From contig NZ_CP077683.1 of the NCBI RefSeq assembly GCF_019063845.1, positions 1,798,001-1,862,000 of the forward strand: a stretch of DNA of 64,000 bases, written 5' to 3'. Made by a program: the position numbers and the translations under genes. The notes beneath the pieces were generated by a model that saw nothing but the letters and a program-made list of their open reading frames with translations, was not told the DNA's origin and ran no database searches. This DNA comes from Geomonas subterranea (GTDB taxonomy: Bacteria > Desulfobacterota > Desulfuromonadia > Geobacterales > Geobacteraceae). Of this stretch, positions 9,165-17,809 are shown piece after piece; positions within the stretch are counted from its first letter, which is position 1, and each line of letters opens with the position of its first letter.

Positions 9165-10169
9165 CTACAGGTCCAAGGCGGCAACAGCGTGTACTAATTT
9201 TTCTGGTCTCAGGTGAGCATATCGCTCTGTTACCTGCATCGTGCTGTGTCCAAGCCATTCTTTGACCGTATAGAGGTCGATACCTCTGTCCAGAAGTCTG
9301 GTAGCGCATGTATGTCTGAGAGCATGCATCACGAACTCTTTATCATCATCGAGCATCATCCTCTTCCTGGCCCAGTTCCATGCTTTTTGTGCTTGGTCAA
9401 TGTCGATAGAAAAAGGCTTTATCCTGTCACCTTCCTGTCGTGCCAGCAGTGTCCCCCTTACCCTCTTAGTCATGGGTATGCTCCTGGGCTTGTCTCCTTT
9501 GTTGATCCAGATGCTAATGAGGTTGGTGTCCCAGTTGATATCCTCGTACTTCAGGTTCAGCACCTCAGATAACCTGCATCCGGTATCAACTAAGACCTCT
9601 ATCAAATCTGCTGCTTCAGGGTAATGGCTCCTCTTCTTGGGATGATCGGTATCCCGTAGCAAACTGACAACAGTGGTCTCCTCTTCCTTGGACAGTACCC
9701 GAATCCTCCCCTTGCTCTCCTTCTTTAATTTGATGTGCTCCCACGGCTGTTGGTGGTGGCGAAGTAAGGTCTTCATGGTAGCAAGGTATCTGTTGATGGT
9801 GGCACCCTTAACACCGGAGTCCTCCAACTTCTTCACCATCCGTTTTATCGTCTGGTCCTCGATCTTGCAGAGGGGTATATCCCCTACCAGTTCCAGTGCT
9901 CGCTCAGCTAACCTCTTAGCCTTGAGTCCATCCTTGTTATCCTTCCATCTCTCGTCGTAGGTCTTCTGGATGGCAATGCTCAGTAGCATCCTTGCTGCTC
10001 TCTCCCTCGGGGACAATGCACCATCTACCATCATCCTCTTCTTCTCGACTGCTTCAACTAGTTTGGCTTCTTTCTTGGTGAACTTTCCGGTACTCCTGCT
10101 GACTCGGACTCCATCAACTGTAAAGTTCATGTAGAACACAGCTTTATCTCCTCGTTTGTAGACTGCCAT
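9165..10169 (-). CDS. Tyrosine-type site-specific integrase (left integrase)
   Basis: A 334-residue tyrosine recombinase that would cut and rejoin att sites during integration or excision. The N-terminal part (residues 1-150) has an arm-binding start (MAVYKRGDKAVFYMNF) and a SAM-like core-binding domain. The catalytic domain keeps Arg in TGCRLSE, Lys in INKGDKPR, His-x-x-Arg in HALRHTC, His in LGHSTMQVT and the nucleophile Tyr in TERYAHL. Its 3' end points at the left att site, 200 bases away. It is not close to the integrase at 29404-30756. No excisionase gene is visible next to it. Confidence 0.93.
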   Translation of the reverse strand: MAVYKRGDKAVFYMNFTVDGVRVSRSTGKFTKKEAKLVEAVEKKRMMVDGALSPRERAARMLLSIAIQKTYDERWKDNKDGLKAKRLAERALELVGDIPLCKIEDQTIKRMVKKLEDSGVKGATINRYLATMKTLLRHHQQPWEHIKLKKESKGRIRVLSKEEETTVVSLLRDTDHPKKRSHYPEAADLIEVLVDTGCRLSEVLNLKYEDINWDTNLISIWINKGDKPRSIPMTKRVRGTLLARQEGDRIKPFSIDIDQAQKAWNWARKRMMLDDDKEFVMHALRHTCATRLLDRGIDLYTVKEWLGHSTMQVTERYAHLRPEKLVHAVAALDL

Positions 10170-10420
10170 GGTGATACCTCCTTTGATTTAGGGTACAAAA
10201 CTCTTGGCTCCTTAGTTGACCGTTAGTGGGATATTAGGATTAATGAGTAGCGAGACTGGTGATTCGGCTTCCAAATTTGACTTCTGACGGGACTTTAGAT
10301 GTAGAGGTAGGCAAGGATATGGGTTTGCTTAATTACAGCTTAAATTAGGATTAAAATTAGCTTGATTAAATGTTAGCTTTAGTAGTAGTGTGAGCTAATC
10401 TTGTTCCTCCGAGGTCTGCC

Positions 10421-10660
10421 ATGTCGAGATGCACCTATATCAGCTCCTGTCCTTTCCCGAACGACAAACTACCCAAAATGCCTGTTACCACTAACTTTAT
10501 GGTAGAGAACTACTGCTCCTGGGACTTCGCTAGATGCAGGATTTATAAGACAGCCGGACAATATAGGGCTGAAAACATGTCATACGATGAGACTTTTGAG
10601 GACCGGTTCTTATCAGGTAAGATACTGAGTTGGTTGGTTTGTGAGGGGCTAGACAGGTAG
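10421..10660 (+). CDS. Small cysteine-rich protein of unknown function
   Basis: A 79-residue protein with spaced cysteines: MSRCTYISSCPF, then YCSWDFARCRIY. The pattern C-x5-C-P-F-x-N, a Met-Pro pair, and Y-C-x6-C-x-x-Y resembles a family of short proteins common in Desulfobacterota and other anaerobes, where it may bind metal or an iron-sulfur cluster; that role is inference. GAGG precedes the ATG. It runs tail-to-tail with the next gene, four bases apart. The 250 bases to its left, behind the integrase, hold no gene. Confidence 0.65.
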   Translation: MSRCTYISSCPFPNDKLPKMPVTTNFMVENYCSWDFARCRIYKTAGQYRAENMSYDETFEDRFLSGKILSWLVCEGLDR

Positions 10661-10664
10661 GGAA

Positions 10665-10994
10665 TTACAGAGGTTGCTTGCTTGAGATTACCAGATGGTA
10701 AAGTGCTCTCTGGTCCGTTGCTGGTAGGCTGGCTATGTGCTGGATCAACTTGTATCCGTTCTTCATGAGGGAGGTCAACTCGGTCACCATCCTGAATATA
10801 GTCGGGTAGGTGAGTGCTCCGGTATCGAGAGAAGAGTACACCATTTGGTAAACTCGATTGCCACAAGTCCCACATATTACCGTCACCGCTGAATCCGATG
10901 CTGCCTTGAAACCTGTACTGGTCAAAGTCCCGTACTTGATGCCATGAACCGTGTCTCCTTCCCTCAAAGTCCTACCGCAGTATTCGCACTTCAT
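10665..10994 (-). CDS. Zinc-ribbon-like protein of unknown function
   Basis: A 109-residue protein starting with CEYCGRT and carrying a second pair CGTCGNRVYQ near residue 40, which together could form a four-cysteine zinc site. The remainder is probably helical. Its ATG overlaps the stop codon of the RadC-like gene (ATGA), and AAAGGGGG lies upstream, so the two are co-transcribed and probably translationally coupled. No family recognised; a nucleic-acid-binding or accessory role beside the JAB protein is a guess. Confidence 0.7.
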   Translation of the reverse strand: MKCEYCGRTLREGDTVHGIKYGTLTSTGFKAASDSAVTVICGTCGNRVYQMVYSSLDTGALTYPTIFRMVTELTSLMKNGYKLIQHIASLPATDQRALYHLVISSKQPL

Positions 10995-11494
10995 ATATGC
11001 CCCCTTTCAGCAAACGAGTAGTAGCTATCACCAATAACGATATGGTCGAGTACACGAATTCCGATTAGGTCTCCTGCTTCTTGTAGCCTACGGGTAATGG
11101 TAAGGTCTTCAGTTGAAGGTGTCGGATCACCAGTGGGATGGTTATGGATGAGCAACACCGCAGCTGCTGATGATAGGAGTGCTGTTTTGAAAAGTTCTCT
11201 GGGGTGGACAATGCTCTGATTAAGGGAGCCTGTGCTTACCATATCGCAGCATACAATACGATTCTTCCCATCAAGGTGGAGAGCTATGAAATGCTCCTTA
11301 GTCTCGTGTCTCAGGAAGCTGAAGGTGTCATAGACCTGGGATGCTGATGTGTAGCGGGTATTGGGCTTAAGGTAGTCCGTGATGGTGTCGTTGACGGTCA
11401 TGGTCTGGTAGACGGCTTTGATGGTCTTGAGCTTAATGGTGCGTGGCTTAGGTGATGGGACTTCTTCTGGGCCAAACAGGGTGTCGATGGTCAT
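10991..11494 (-). CDS. RadC-family JAB domain protein
   Basis: A 167-residue JAB/MPN+ protein. The metal-binding signature is complete: LLIHNHPTGDPTPSTED, with an upstream conserved segment ETKEHFIALHLDGKNRIV and the usual NQSIVHPRELFKTAL. It has an N-terminal extension of about 30 residues and lacks the helix-hairpin-helix of chromosomal RadC. Such short versions are typical of mobile elements; their biochemical role is not settled. The start at 11494 is chosen for GGAGGAA five bases upstream. It forms a two-gene operon with the zinc-ribbon-like gene. Confidence 0.87.
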   Translation of the reverse strand: MTIDTLFGPEEVPSPKPRTIKLKTIKAVYQTMTVNDTITDYLKPNTRYTSASQVYDTFSFLRHETKEHFIALHLDGKNRIVCCDMVSTGSLNQSIVHPRELFKTALLSSAAAVLLIHNHPTGDPTPSTEDLTITRRLQEAGDLIGIRVLDHIVIGDSYYSFAERGHI

Positions 11495-11969
11495 AGTGGT
11501 TCCTCCATTAGTTTTAATGTCTAACGCTAACAACGTGAAATACTGACCTAAGATGTCTGCTTTCTATTACGTGATTTTAGTCACTTATCCACCTCCGTTT
11601 ATTTGTTACAGATTTATAGATGGAATTGCATACAGCACACACTTACTTTTGCCATACAAATAAATATTGACACGTAATTACAGCCAGTTATAGAAATGTG
11701 CAGAAAATGTGCAAGACGTAAAAGTGCCTATTTTTGCGTTACAAGCTAAGACGATATCCACAGGATTTGAGGACTTATCAACAGTGGGAGTGGAAAGCTG
11801 TTAAATCGCCATAGCATATTAGAACACTAATGAGATTTAAACTGAGGGGAGAGGAGAAGGTTGCGCATGAATACGCGGAAATGTGGTCAATTGCCCATAG
11901 CTTTATTAAGCAATTTACTGTATACAAGATGTACAGTGCGGGAGCATTTCACTCAGCTATGGGGCTGTT
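11495..11969. other. AT-rich gap with three DnaA-box-like words
   Basis: No gene. TTATCCACC (11585-11593), ATATCCACA (11754-11762) and TTATCAACA (11775-11783) each differ from the DnaA box TTATNCACA by one base. The surrounding sequence is AT-rich. It could be a replication or partition region, or chance. Confidence 0.35.
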
Positions 11970-12344
11970 ATGAAACGTGAAAAGACTGCGGGTAGTAAAA
12001 CAATACTTCTTGTCGATGACGAGCCACAATTACGGGCGATGCTCCATGATCTTCTAATTGGTCGTGGTTACGATGTGATACAGGCGATTGATGGACAGGA
12101 CGCGCTAGAAAAATTCAAGCAAAACCAGCAGAATATCAGTTTGGTTGTAACTGACATCGTCATGCCTCGAATGGACGGTATCTCAAGCTATAAGATCATG
12201 AGAACCATAAACCCTTCTCTTAATGTGATCTATATGAGCGGATATGTCCCAGAGCGCCCACTTCCCGAAGGAGTTAGTATCCTCATAAAGCCCTTCTCTC
12301 CCATTGATATCCTTCAAGCAATTCGCTCAATCCTAGGCGAGTAA
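11970..12344 (+). CDS. Single-domain response regulator (CheY-like receiver)
   Basis: A 124-residue receiver domain with no output domain. Seen: acidic pocket LLVDDEPQ at residues 14-20, phospho-acceptor Asp in VVTDIVMPRMDG near residue 60, and Lys in LIKPFSP near residue 109. The switch Thr/Ser position is Ser in YMSGY. The SGY plus KPFSP arrangement resembles receivers attached to hybrid histidine kinases, so it may derive from one. No kinase is in the island, so its partner is likely encoded elsewhere. Confidence 0.88.
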   Translation: MKREKTAGSKTILLVDDEPQLRAMLHDLLIGRGYDVIQAIDGQDALEKFKQNQQNISLVVTDIVMPRMDGISSYKIMRTINPSLNVIYMSGYVPERPLPEGVSILIKPFSPIDILQAIRSILGE

Positions 12345-12355
12345 GCACCCTCTTT

Positions 12356-12703
12356 TCACATCAGGTAGTCCATTAGTTTCATCATGATGTCTATAGATGG
12401 TTCGTGCTCCCAGTTCGGGCCGAATAGGTCCTTGATCTCCTTGGAGGAATGCATGTAAAAGCTGTTGATAGGGAATGGCTCTGGCGACATGTAGGCGTTG
12501 AGGCCGATGCGCCCTTGCTCTCTGCTGATGGTCAGGACATACAGGGCAACGCTCTCACTGTAGATGTAGAGGGTGTCCTTGGTTCCGGCGTACAGGTGGT
12601 AGTTGTTCCCCTTGTGCTTCATAATGAGGCTGTTGATGTGGATGCTTTCGTTATCCTGGTTGGTGTGGAGCTTCAGTTCTGGGGTGATCGGTGTCATGGT
12701 CAT
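12356..12703 (-). CDS. Protein of unknown function
   Basis: A 115-residue protein without signal peptide or membrane segment. Predicted beta-rich: short alternating strands in residues 15-80 (NNYHLYAGTKDTLYIYSES and VALYVLTISREQGRIGLNAY) followed by a C-terminal helix. AAAGGAGGAAG lies upstream of the ATG. No family recognised. Its 5' leader resembles that of the ArdC-type gene at 13329-14222, which suggests shared regulation. Confidence 0.6.
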   Translation of the reverse strand: MTMTPITPELKLHTNQDNESIHINSLIMKHKGNNYHLYAGTKDTLYIYSESVALYVLTISREQGRIGLNAYMSPEPFPINSFYMHSSKEIKDLFGPNWEHEPSIDIMMKLMDYLM

Positions 12704-12780
12704 TGGTCTTCCTCCTTTGAAATAAAAAAGCCAGACTCTTGGTAGCCTGGCCCCTTGCCTTCACATAAACTTGTGGTTAA
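12704..12780 (-). promoter_or_regulatory. Leader shared with the ArdC-type gene
   Basis: The minus-strand leader contains GTCTGGCTTTTTTATTTC then AAAGGAGGA, almost the same as the leader at 14223-14300 (GTCTGGCTTTTGTATTTC, AAAGGAGGA), preceded in both by an ACCACAAxTxxxxT-like segment. The rest of the gap to 13005 shows nothing else. Confidence 0.5.
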
Positions 12781-13005
12781 ATAACAACATAACAGTGCTA
12801 CCGCCTTACATGCGCACTGAATATACACATATATGAGATCCAGCTACCACGGATCGCATTACCCTGCTATCCAATTAGCGGGCCATATGCCTATACCTGT
12901 CCCTACTAGGAATCACCCAGTCCTTCCCTTACTGACCAGATCCACACAGCACATTCCGCCTTGTCTCCCAGTTGCTAACATGTCCACTTAACGGAGGTGA
13001 ACTGC

Positions 13006-13305
13006 ATGGGAACTATCGTCGACATATTGAACATACGGCCGAGAGATATTGGGGTTGTACACATCCAGTACCCTGATTGTCTTGTACTTAACCCAGCCTT
13101 TATTGATTACGACACTGCACAAAAAATAGTGATTGTAATTTCAGAGGAAGACGAGAATAGCTATTATGATTTTTTATTGAATAATGGTATTGCTATGTCT
13201 TCGAAGGATTTTACATACAGAGTAAGTCACGAGAAATTATTTGCAGATAGAATGATAGAAAGGGCAACTAAGCTGGTGGAGGGATTAGGGGAAATTGTCA
13301 ATTGA
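13006..13305 (+). CDS. Protein of unknown function
   Basis: A 99-residue cytoplasmic protein: an N-terminal beta-rich half (MGTIVDILNIRPRDIGVVHI) and a charged helical C-terminus (HEKLFADRMIERATKLVEGL). GGAGGT eight bases before the ATG at 13006 decides the start over a GTG at 12997. It is AT-richer than the chromosomal genes outside the island. No family recognised. It converges with the ArdC-type gene. Confidence 0.55.
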   Translation: MGTIVDILNIRPRDIGVVHIQYPDCLVLNPAFIDYDTAQKIVIVISEEDENSYYDFLLNNGIAMSSKDFTYRVSHEKLFADRMIERATKLVEGLGEIVN

Positions 13306-13328
13306 TGTGAGTTTGAGGGCGGGATTTA

Positions 13329-14222
13329 CTACTCTGCAGAGTCATCTGCTACATGATCCTCTTCAACCTCCCTTCTGTTGAGGATATAGTCTGCTGCTTT
13401 CTGGGCTTGGGCTGCTGCGTGGATCAATAATGTCTTGTCGTTCTTGAGAGCTTTGAGCCATCCTTGGATATATGCTGCACTGTTCTCTATTGTCCTCTGC
13501 TCGATACCGGCATGACCACATAGGAATGCTGCTCCCATCTCCGCTACCAGTTCTTCTTTCGAGTATTCATGTGACCCGAAGTATGACGGTTCCAGTATGC
13601 CCTTACGTCCTACCCTGCATGCGTGACCAGTAGCATGGGTCAGTTCATGGAATGCTGTGCTGTAATATTCCTCTGGTGATTCAAACGCTTCGGGGGTAGG
13701 CAACTTCACGTAATCAAGCATTGGGCTGTAGCATGCTTTGTTGCCACCGTGTCTAATATCTGGTGGTAGTGGCATACCTGCGATAATCTCTTGTGCTCGA
13801 TGGATTGGTGAGAACGGATTGCCGATGGTCTCCGGCGCTAGTGGTGCTGTGATACCTTCCACCTGCTCGATGTTGAAGACGTTGTAGTACCTGAGCATTG
13901 GTACCTTGCCATTCCTGACATCCTCCTGTTCAGCATCGTCGGCATCCTTACGGTCAATCCACTTCCAGAAGATGACAGGCGTTGACTTCTCTCCCTTACG
14001 GACCTTACCTCCCTTGTCCTGCACCTGTTTGAAGGTCATCCAGTACGGGGAACTATAAGGCATATATGCCAGTATGAAAACGTTGATCCCCCGGTACTTC
14101 TTCTTACTGACAAGGTTCATGGGGGTGTTGATGGCAGTGCTCCACGTCTTCCTCCATGGTACGGTTCCTTGCCCCAATAACTCCATGATTCTGCTGTTGA
14201 TGACATCGTAAACTTTGCACAT
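13329..14222 (-). CDS. ArdC-type antirestriction protein (zincin metallopeptidase)
   Basis: A 297-residue protein with the ArdC architecture. The N-terminal ssDNA-binding domain (residues 1-125) has VYDVINSRIMELLGQGTVPW, PWRKTW and the KKYRGINVFIL segment. The C-terminal zincin-like domain has the metal motif HELTHATGH near residue 190. ArdC proteins travel on plasmids and integrative elements and protect incoming DNA from restriction. The start at 14222 has AAAGGAGGAG upstream. A stub of a second copy of its 5' end survives in the pseudogene at 17810-18040. Confidence 0.9.
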   Translation of the reverse strand: MCKVYDVINSRIMELLGQGTVPWRKTWSTAINTPMNLVSKKKYRGINVFILAYMPYSSPYWMTFKQVQDKGGKVRKGEKSTPVIFWKWIDRKDADDAEQEDVRNGKVPMLRYYNVFNIEQVEGITAPLAPETIGNPFSPIHRAQEIIAGMPLPPDIRHGGNKACYSPMLDYVKLPTPEAFESPEEYYSTAFHELTHATGHACRVGRKGILEPSYFGSHEYSKEELVAEMGAAFLCGHAGIEQRTIENSAAYIQGWLKALKNDKTLLIHAAAQAQKAADYILNRREVEEDHVADDSAE

Positions 14223-14300
14223 GGTTACTCCTCCTTTGAAATACAAAAGCCAGACCTTTGACAGCCCAACTCCTGTGGAATTACGGTCATTTGTGGTGAA
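14223..14300 (-). promoter_or_regulatory. Leader of the ArdC-type gene, duplicated at 12704
   Basis: Matches the 12704-12780 leader through the GTCTGGCTTTT block and the AAAGGAGGA ribosome-binding site. The two genes downstream are unrelated, so the leader itself has been copied or conserved. Confidence 0.5.
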
Positions 14301-14485
14301 TTATTACGAACTGCGAAGATATGGAATAGATACGTATGGAATGACAGTTTGGGAGTAGGAGGGTATAGTAGGTGTTGTTTATTTTTAGCTTGCATTAATA
14401 CGCCAGCCACGTATAATTAGCGCAAACAAATCAAGCAATAATGACTTCAACATTAACTGTTCGTGGCACAGAAAGGATATCCAAC

Positions 14486-14614
14486 ATGGCAGCCAAACAA
14501 CTGAGGCATTACCCCTGTTACTGGTGTGTTTGCTTAGGTGGAGCATTCCACTGTGGAAGCATGTTTAAAACTACAGAAACCGGGTGCTTATCTAAGCGAC
14601 CAAAACCCAAGTGA
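14486..14614 (+). CDS. Tiny cysteine-rich protein
   Basis: A 42-residue frame with the compact motif CYWCVCLGGAFHCG and a basic C-terminus (LSKRPKPK). Five cysteines in 24 residues plus His suggest a small zinc site. AAAGGA lies ten bases before the ATG. It precedes the serine recombinase by 120 bases on the same strand. No family recognised; the call rests on composition and ribosome-binding site only. Confidence 0.45.
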   Translation: MAAKQLRHYPCYWCVCLGGAFHCGSMFKTTETGCLSKRPKPK

Positions 14615-14733
14615 ATTGAACCGACAAGGTAAAATCGAAGTATTGCGGTTGTGATATACTGGAATGTCCGCTAACTCCTTCCCTTTGGGCTGCTTCACTC
14701 TACAGATTATGTCCCCCAGTCGCGGAGGCACTT

Positions 14734-16305
14734 ATGCCAAAAGCATACAGTTATATGAGGTTCAGTACTCCTGATCAGGCAAAAGGTGACAGCAAGAGAA
14801 GGCAGTCCCAACAAGCTGAGGAATATGCAGCCGCTCATGGCTTGGAACTTGATGACAAGCTAACCTACAGTGATTTCGGGGTGTCAGCGTTCAGAGGTGC
14901 AAATATTGAGATAGGTAAGCTTGGTCAGTTTATGGAAGCAATCCGACGTAAGGAAGTGGTAAGCGGTAGTTATCTGCTAGTTGAATCTCTTGACAGGATA
15001 AGTCGAGACGTCATTCTACCTGCTCAGAACATATTTACTCAAATAATATTAGAAGGCGTAACAATAGTAACACTGGCCGACAGAAGAGTTTACTCGGCAG
15101 AATCTGTAAACAAATCACCTTTTCTGTTAATTGAAGCAATAGTGATCCTGATCCGAGCAAATGAAGAATCGGAAATGAAATCAAAGCGACTTAAGTCAAT
15201 GTGGGAGAATAAGCGTAAAAGCGCATCAACCCAAACTTTGACAACAGTAGGTCCAGGCTGGTTAAAATATAACAAAAAAACTCAACAGTTTGAGGTGATA
15301 CCAGAGCGTGCTGCTATTGTGAATAGGATATATACCGAATACCTGAGTGGGAAGGGATATTTGACCATTGCTCGTACCTTACGCTTAGACAAGGTGCGTA
15401 CCTGGACATTTAAGAAAGGAGAGAAATCAATTTGGCGAGAACATTACGTCAGTAGAATATTAAAAAACCCAGCGGTTATTGGCACCCTGACTCCGCACGT
15501 AATGGGCCATGGCAATGGGAAGATCCAAAGGATACCCTTGGAAGGCATCAAAAACTATTACCCCCCTGTTATCTCTGAGGAACTGTATGAAAAGGTGCAA
15601 GCTAGGCGGCGCCAATATAAAACAAGATACTGCGACTCAGCAGCTTTAAAAAATATTTTTTCGATGATTGGAAGATGTCCTCGTTGCAATGGTCGCATGA
15701 TGTACCTTAAAAAGGGTCCACGTTGGGATTATATCATCTGTACTAATGCACAATATCAACAAGGTTGTACCACTAACAATATCCCCTACGGCAGACTAGA
15801 AAGCGTATTTCTGCTAGAGTTCGCCAAAGCCATATCTGAATTCCCGTTTATCAATCCCGTGATCAGCAAAACCAGACTTGGGGTCTCACACCTAAAAGAA
15901 AAACTTAGACGCGCAACAGCGAGACAAAACAAACTGCTTCACAACTTAAAAAAAGGACTAGAGCTTGAAACCTATCAAAGTACAATGAGCTTAAGTATGG
16001 ATTTACAGGCACTTGAGACTACAATTGACGATTGCCATAAAGAACTAATACGGTTAAATTCACTGCACAGCGATCAGAATCTAAAACAAATGAAATTACA
16101 TATACATGATTTCATAACAAACGCATCTGTTGACTATATTAATCGTGACCTTATAAATAAATTGCTTAGGGCCATGTGCGAAACAATACTCATTTCTCAT
16201 AATCTGATAAACGTTAAATTTAAAATGGGTCCTAGGCTTTATATTGAGTACGACAAATATGTCTCTGAGTACGAATACGTATCTGACAAACAGCAGGCTA
16301 GCTAA
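14734..16305 (+). CDS. Large serine recombinase
   Basis: A 523-residue serine integrase. The N-terminal resolvase domain (residues 1-160) has the nucleophile Ser in MRFSTPDQ and the conserved Arg cluster SLDRISRD. It is followed by the recombinase domain (about 170-290, RILKNPAVIGTL), a zinc ribbon with CPRCNG and later Cys in IICTNAQYQQGC, a coiled-coil (about 385-450) and a C-terminal tail. Length fits large serine integrases. GGAGG precedes the ATG. It is in the middle of an island already carrying two tyrosine integrases, so it may mark a nested insertion. Its att sites were not found. Confidence 0.92.
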   Translation: MPKAYSYMRFSTPDQAKGDSKRRQSQQAEEYAAAHGLELDDKLTYSDFGVSAFRGANIEIGKLGQFMEAIRRKEVVSGSYLLVESLDRISRDVILPAQNIFTQIILEGVTIVTLADRRVYSAESVNKSPFLLIEAIVILIRANEESEMKSKRLKSMWENKRKSASTQTLTTVGPGWLKYNKKTQQFEVIPERAAIVNRIYTEYLSGKGYLTIARTLRLDKVRTWTFKKGEKSIWREHYVSRILKNPAVIGTLTPHVMGHGNGKIQRIPLEGIKNYYPPVISEELYEKVQARRRQYKTRYCDSAALKNIFSMIGRCPRCNGRMMYLKKGPRWDYIICTNAQYQQGCTTNNIPYGRLESVFLLEFAKAISEFPFINPVISKTRLGVSHLKEKLRRATARQNKLLHNLKKGLELETYQSTMSLSMDLQALETTIDDCHKELIRLNSLHSDQNLKQMKLHIHDFITNASVDYINRDLINKLLRAMCETILISHNLINVKFKMGPRLYIEYDKYVSEYEYVSDKQQAS

Positions 16306-16582
16306 CAGCGGGTATGCCACAACTATTTATAAGCCTTCTTATATCATATTCTGCTACATCCAAACTATCTATCCCCAACAAATAGCTTATAAACACAACT
16401 TGGTAAGACCTTCCACTGACAACCATACCAAGGACATGGCTTGCTCGTGCTTCAATTGGCAAACCATAGTCAATCCCAACCCAAGAGACATTCAACCCAA
16501 CAGCAGAAGACATTTCCCAGGTTCGTTTGATAATTGATTCAGCAGCACGTTTTCTTTTGGTATTCCATTCATCACACTTCAT
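16298..16582 (-). CDS. Protein of unknown function
   Basis: A 94-residue protein starting at the ATG at 16582, chosen because GGGAGG lies nine bases upstream (a longer frame begins at 16633). It begins basic (MKCDEWNTKRKRAAESIIKR), continues with mixed strands and ends RRLINSCGIPAVS. No signal peptide or family. Its 3' end overlaps that of the serine recombinase by eight bases, tail to tail. Confidence 0.5.
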   Translation of the reverse strand: MKCDEWNTKRKRAAESIIKRTWEMSSAVGLNVSWVGIDYGLPIEARASHVLGMVVSGRSYQVVFISYLLGIDSLDVAEYDIRRLINSCGIPAVS

Positions 16583-16669
16583 GCTGAAGCCTCCCACGTG
16601 AATTGAAAACATAAGCGTGAAATCAGAGGACAATTGAGAAGGATCATCCCCCCCCTCAACAAACGGATT

Positions 16670-17140
16670 TTACACCGTTTGAATATGTTTTTTACCCTGC
16701 AGATGCAGCATCCACCTGTCAGCCCCTCTACCTCTGTTTCTAGTGGAAATTGTTACTATACCACCTAACTCAAAGGTGATATCGGTCTTAACGCATCTGC
16801 CAGATACATAATCAGCTTCATGCCGCAGCACTCCCTGCTGGAAGTGCAAACCCTCGACAAAGTAGCCCAGGTTGTATTCCTCGTCTGGGATAAAGTCGTT
16901 GAAGGAGTACCCTCGTGGTGCTGCATAGGTGAAAGAGATGAGAGCTAAACAGAAGAGGACTCCAATTGCGGATAAGTCAGGTTCCTCTTCGGTGATCTGG
17001 AAGACGATCTTGTGAGAGGAGTTAACGGTTCCATCGTCAAGGGGCAGTTCTTGGTATTCGTTCTCTAACACCTCAAGCTCGATGCCTATTGTGGATTCCA
17101 GTAGATGGATGCCTGTCAGCTTATTCTGGTCAAATTGCAT
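16670..17140 (-). CDS. Protein of unknown function with duplicated C-terminal module
   Basis: A 156-residue protein. The acidic N-terminal part contains a hydrophobic stretch around residues 55-75 (LSAIGVLFCLALISFTYAAP). The last 50 residues form a module, VSGRCVKTDITFE, TISTRNRGRGADRW and HLQGKKHIQ, that reappears as almost the whole protein at 23182-23379. Two conserved basic clusters and a single Cys make a nucleic-acid-binding role possible but unproven. Nine bases separate it from the upstream DUF3024 gene, so they form an operon. Confidence 0.6.
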   Translation of the reverse strand: MQFDQNKLTGIHLLESTIGIELEVLENEYQELPLDDGTVNSSHKIVFQITEEEPDLSAIGVLFCLALISFTYAAPRGYSFNDFIPDEEYNLGYFVEGLHFQQGVLRHEADYVSGRCVKTDITFELGGIVTISTRNRGRGADRWMLHLQGKKHIQTV

Positions 17141-17149
17141 GTCCGCTCC

Positions 17150-17482
17150 TTACCCCCAGAATATACCAGTAGGATCTTGGTCCACGGCCTTAATCAGGTA
17201 CTCAAGTGGTCCCTTTGCATATGCCATGCGTTTATCATTACGGTTATAGGCATACAACGACCAAGACTTGCTGGTGGCACTATACTCGAACTGAGCGATT
17301 GGCATCTCTGTCCATTTCGTCGGGTCATCGTAATATGGTCTTGACTCAATCAATATTGCCTTATTGCCAGTAAGCTTGTAGGTCATCTTTACATGGCCTC
17401 TGGCATGAGGCGGAACCCTCTTGTCACAGAAGGTAGTCAGCAGTTTGTCAGCTCTATGCTGTTCAATATCGGGTAATGGCAT
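17150..17482 (-). CDS. DUF3024-family protein
   Basis: A 110-residue protein of the DUF3024 family, of unknown function. Diagnostic features are the FCDKRVPPHAR start, the ESRPYYDDPTKWTEMPIAQF core and the terminal DPTGIFWG. The start at 17482 has GAGGA six bases upstream; the frame runs further up without support. It is the first gene of a two-gene operon with 16670-17140. A broken second copy of this gene lies at 23740-23872. Confidence 0.82.
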   Translation of the reverse strand: MPLPDIEQHRADKLLTTFCDKRVPPHARGHVKMTYKLTGNKAILIESRPYYDDPTKWTEMPIAQFEYSATSKSWSLYAYNRNDKRMAYAKGPLEYLIKAVDQDPTGIFWG

Positions 17483-17809
17483 CGCATTCCTCGCAGGAGA
17501 ATATGAATGATTCCTTATAACACAAGATATGTTTTCTAGAAAGGAGAATGCTCTGAGGAGCATGCCGGGGTTTGGTCATTGGTCTAAATCGATCACTGCT
17601 ATACGATGGGAGAGGTGACACTAACCCTGTAAAAAACAAAACCTATATAACTTCCAAATTAAGGTTACAAGCGGACTTTTCTTATCCCCCCCACCCCTTA
17701 TCCATCCAAGCAAGAATTGACAGCCACATGGCTAATATGCCGACCCATCGTTATAATGAATTACAAAAAACAGGATTATCGTTCCCGCCTCGTATTTACA
17801 CTGTTTGCT
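17483..17809. other. Leader region duplicated near 23.9-24.1 kb
   Basis: No gene. Sequence words here recur in order at about 23873-24075, for example ATATGAATG, CCTTATAxCACAAGATATG, TCTAGAAAGG, and ACAAGCxGACTTTxCTT, so this is part of the duplicated segment. Confidence 0.6.
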
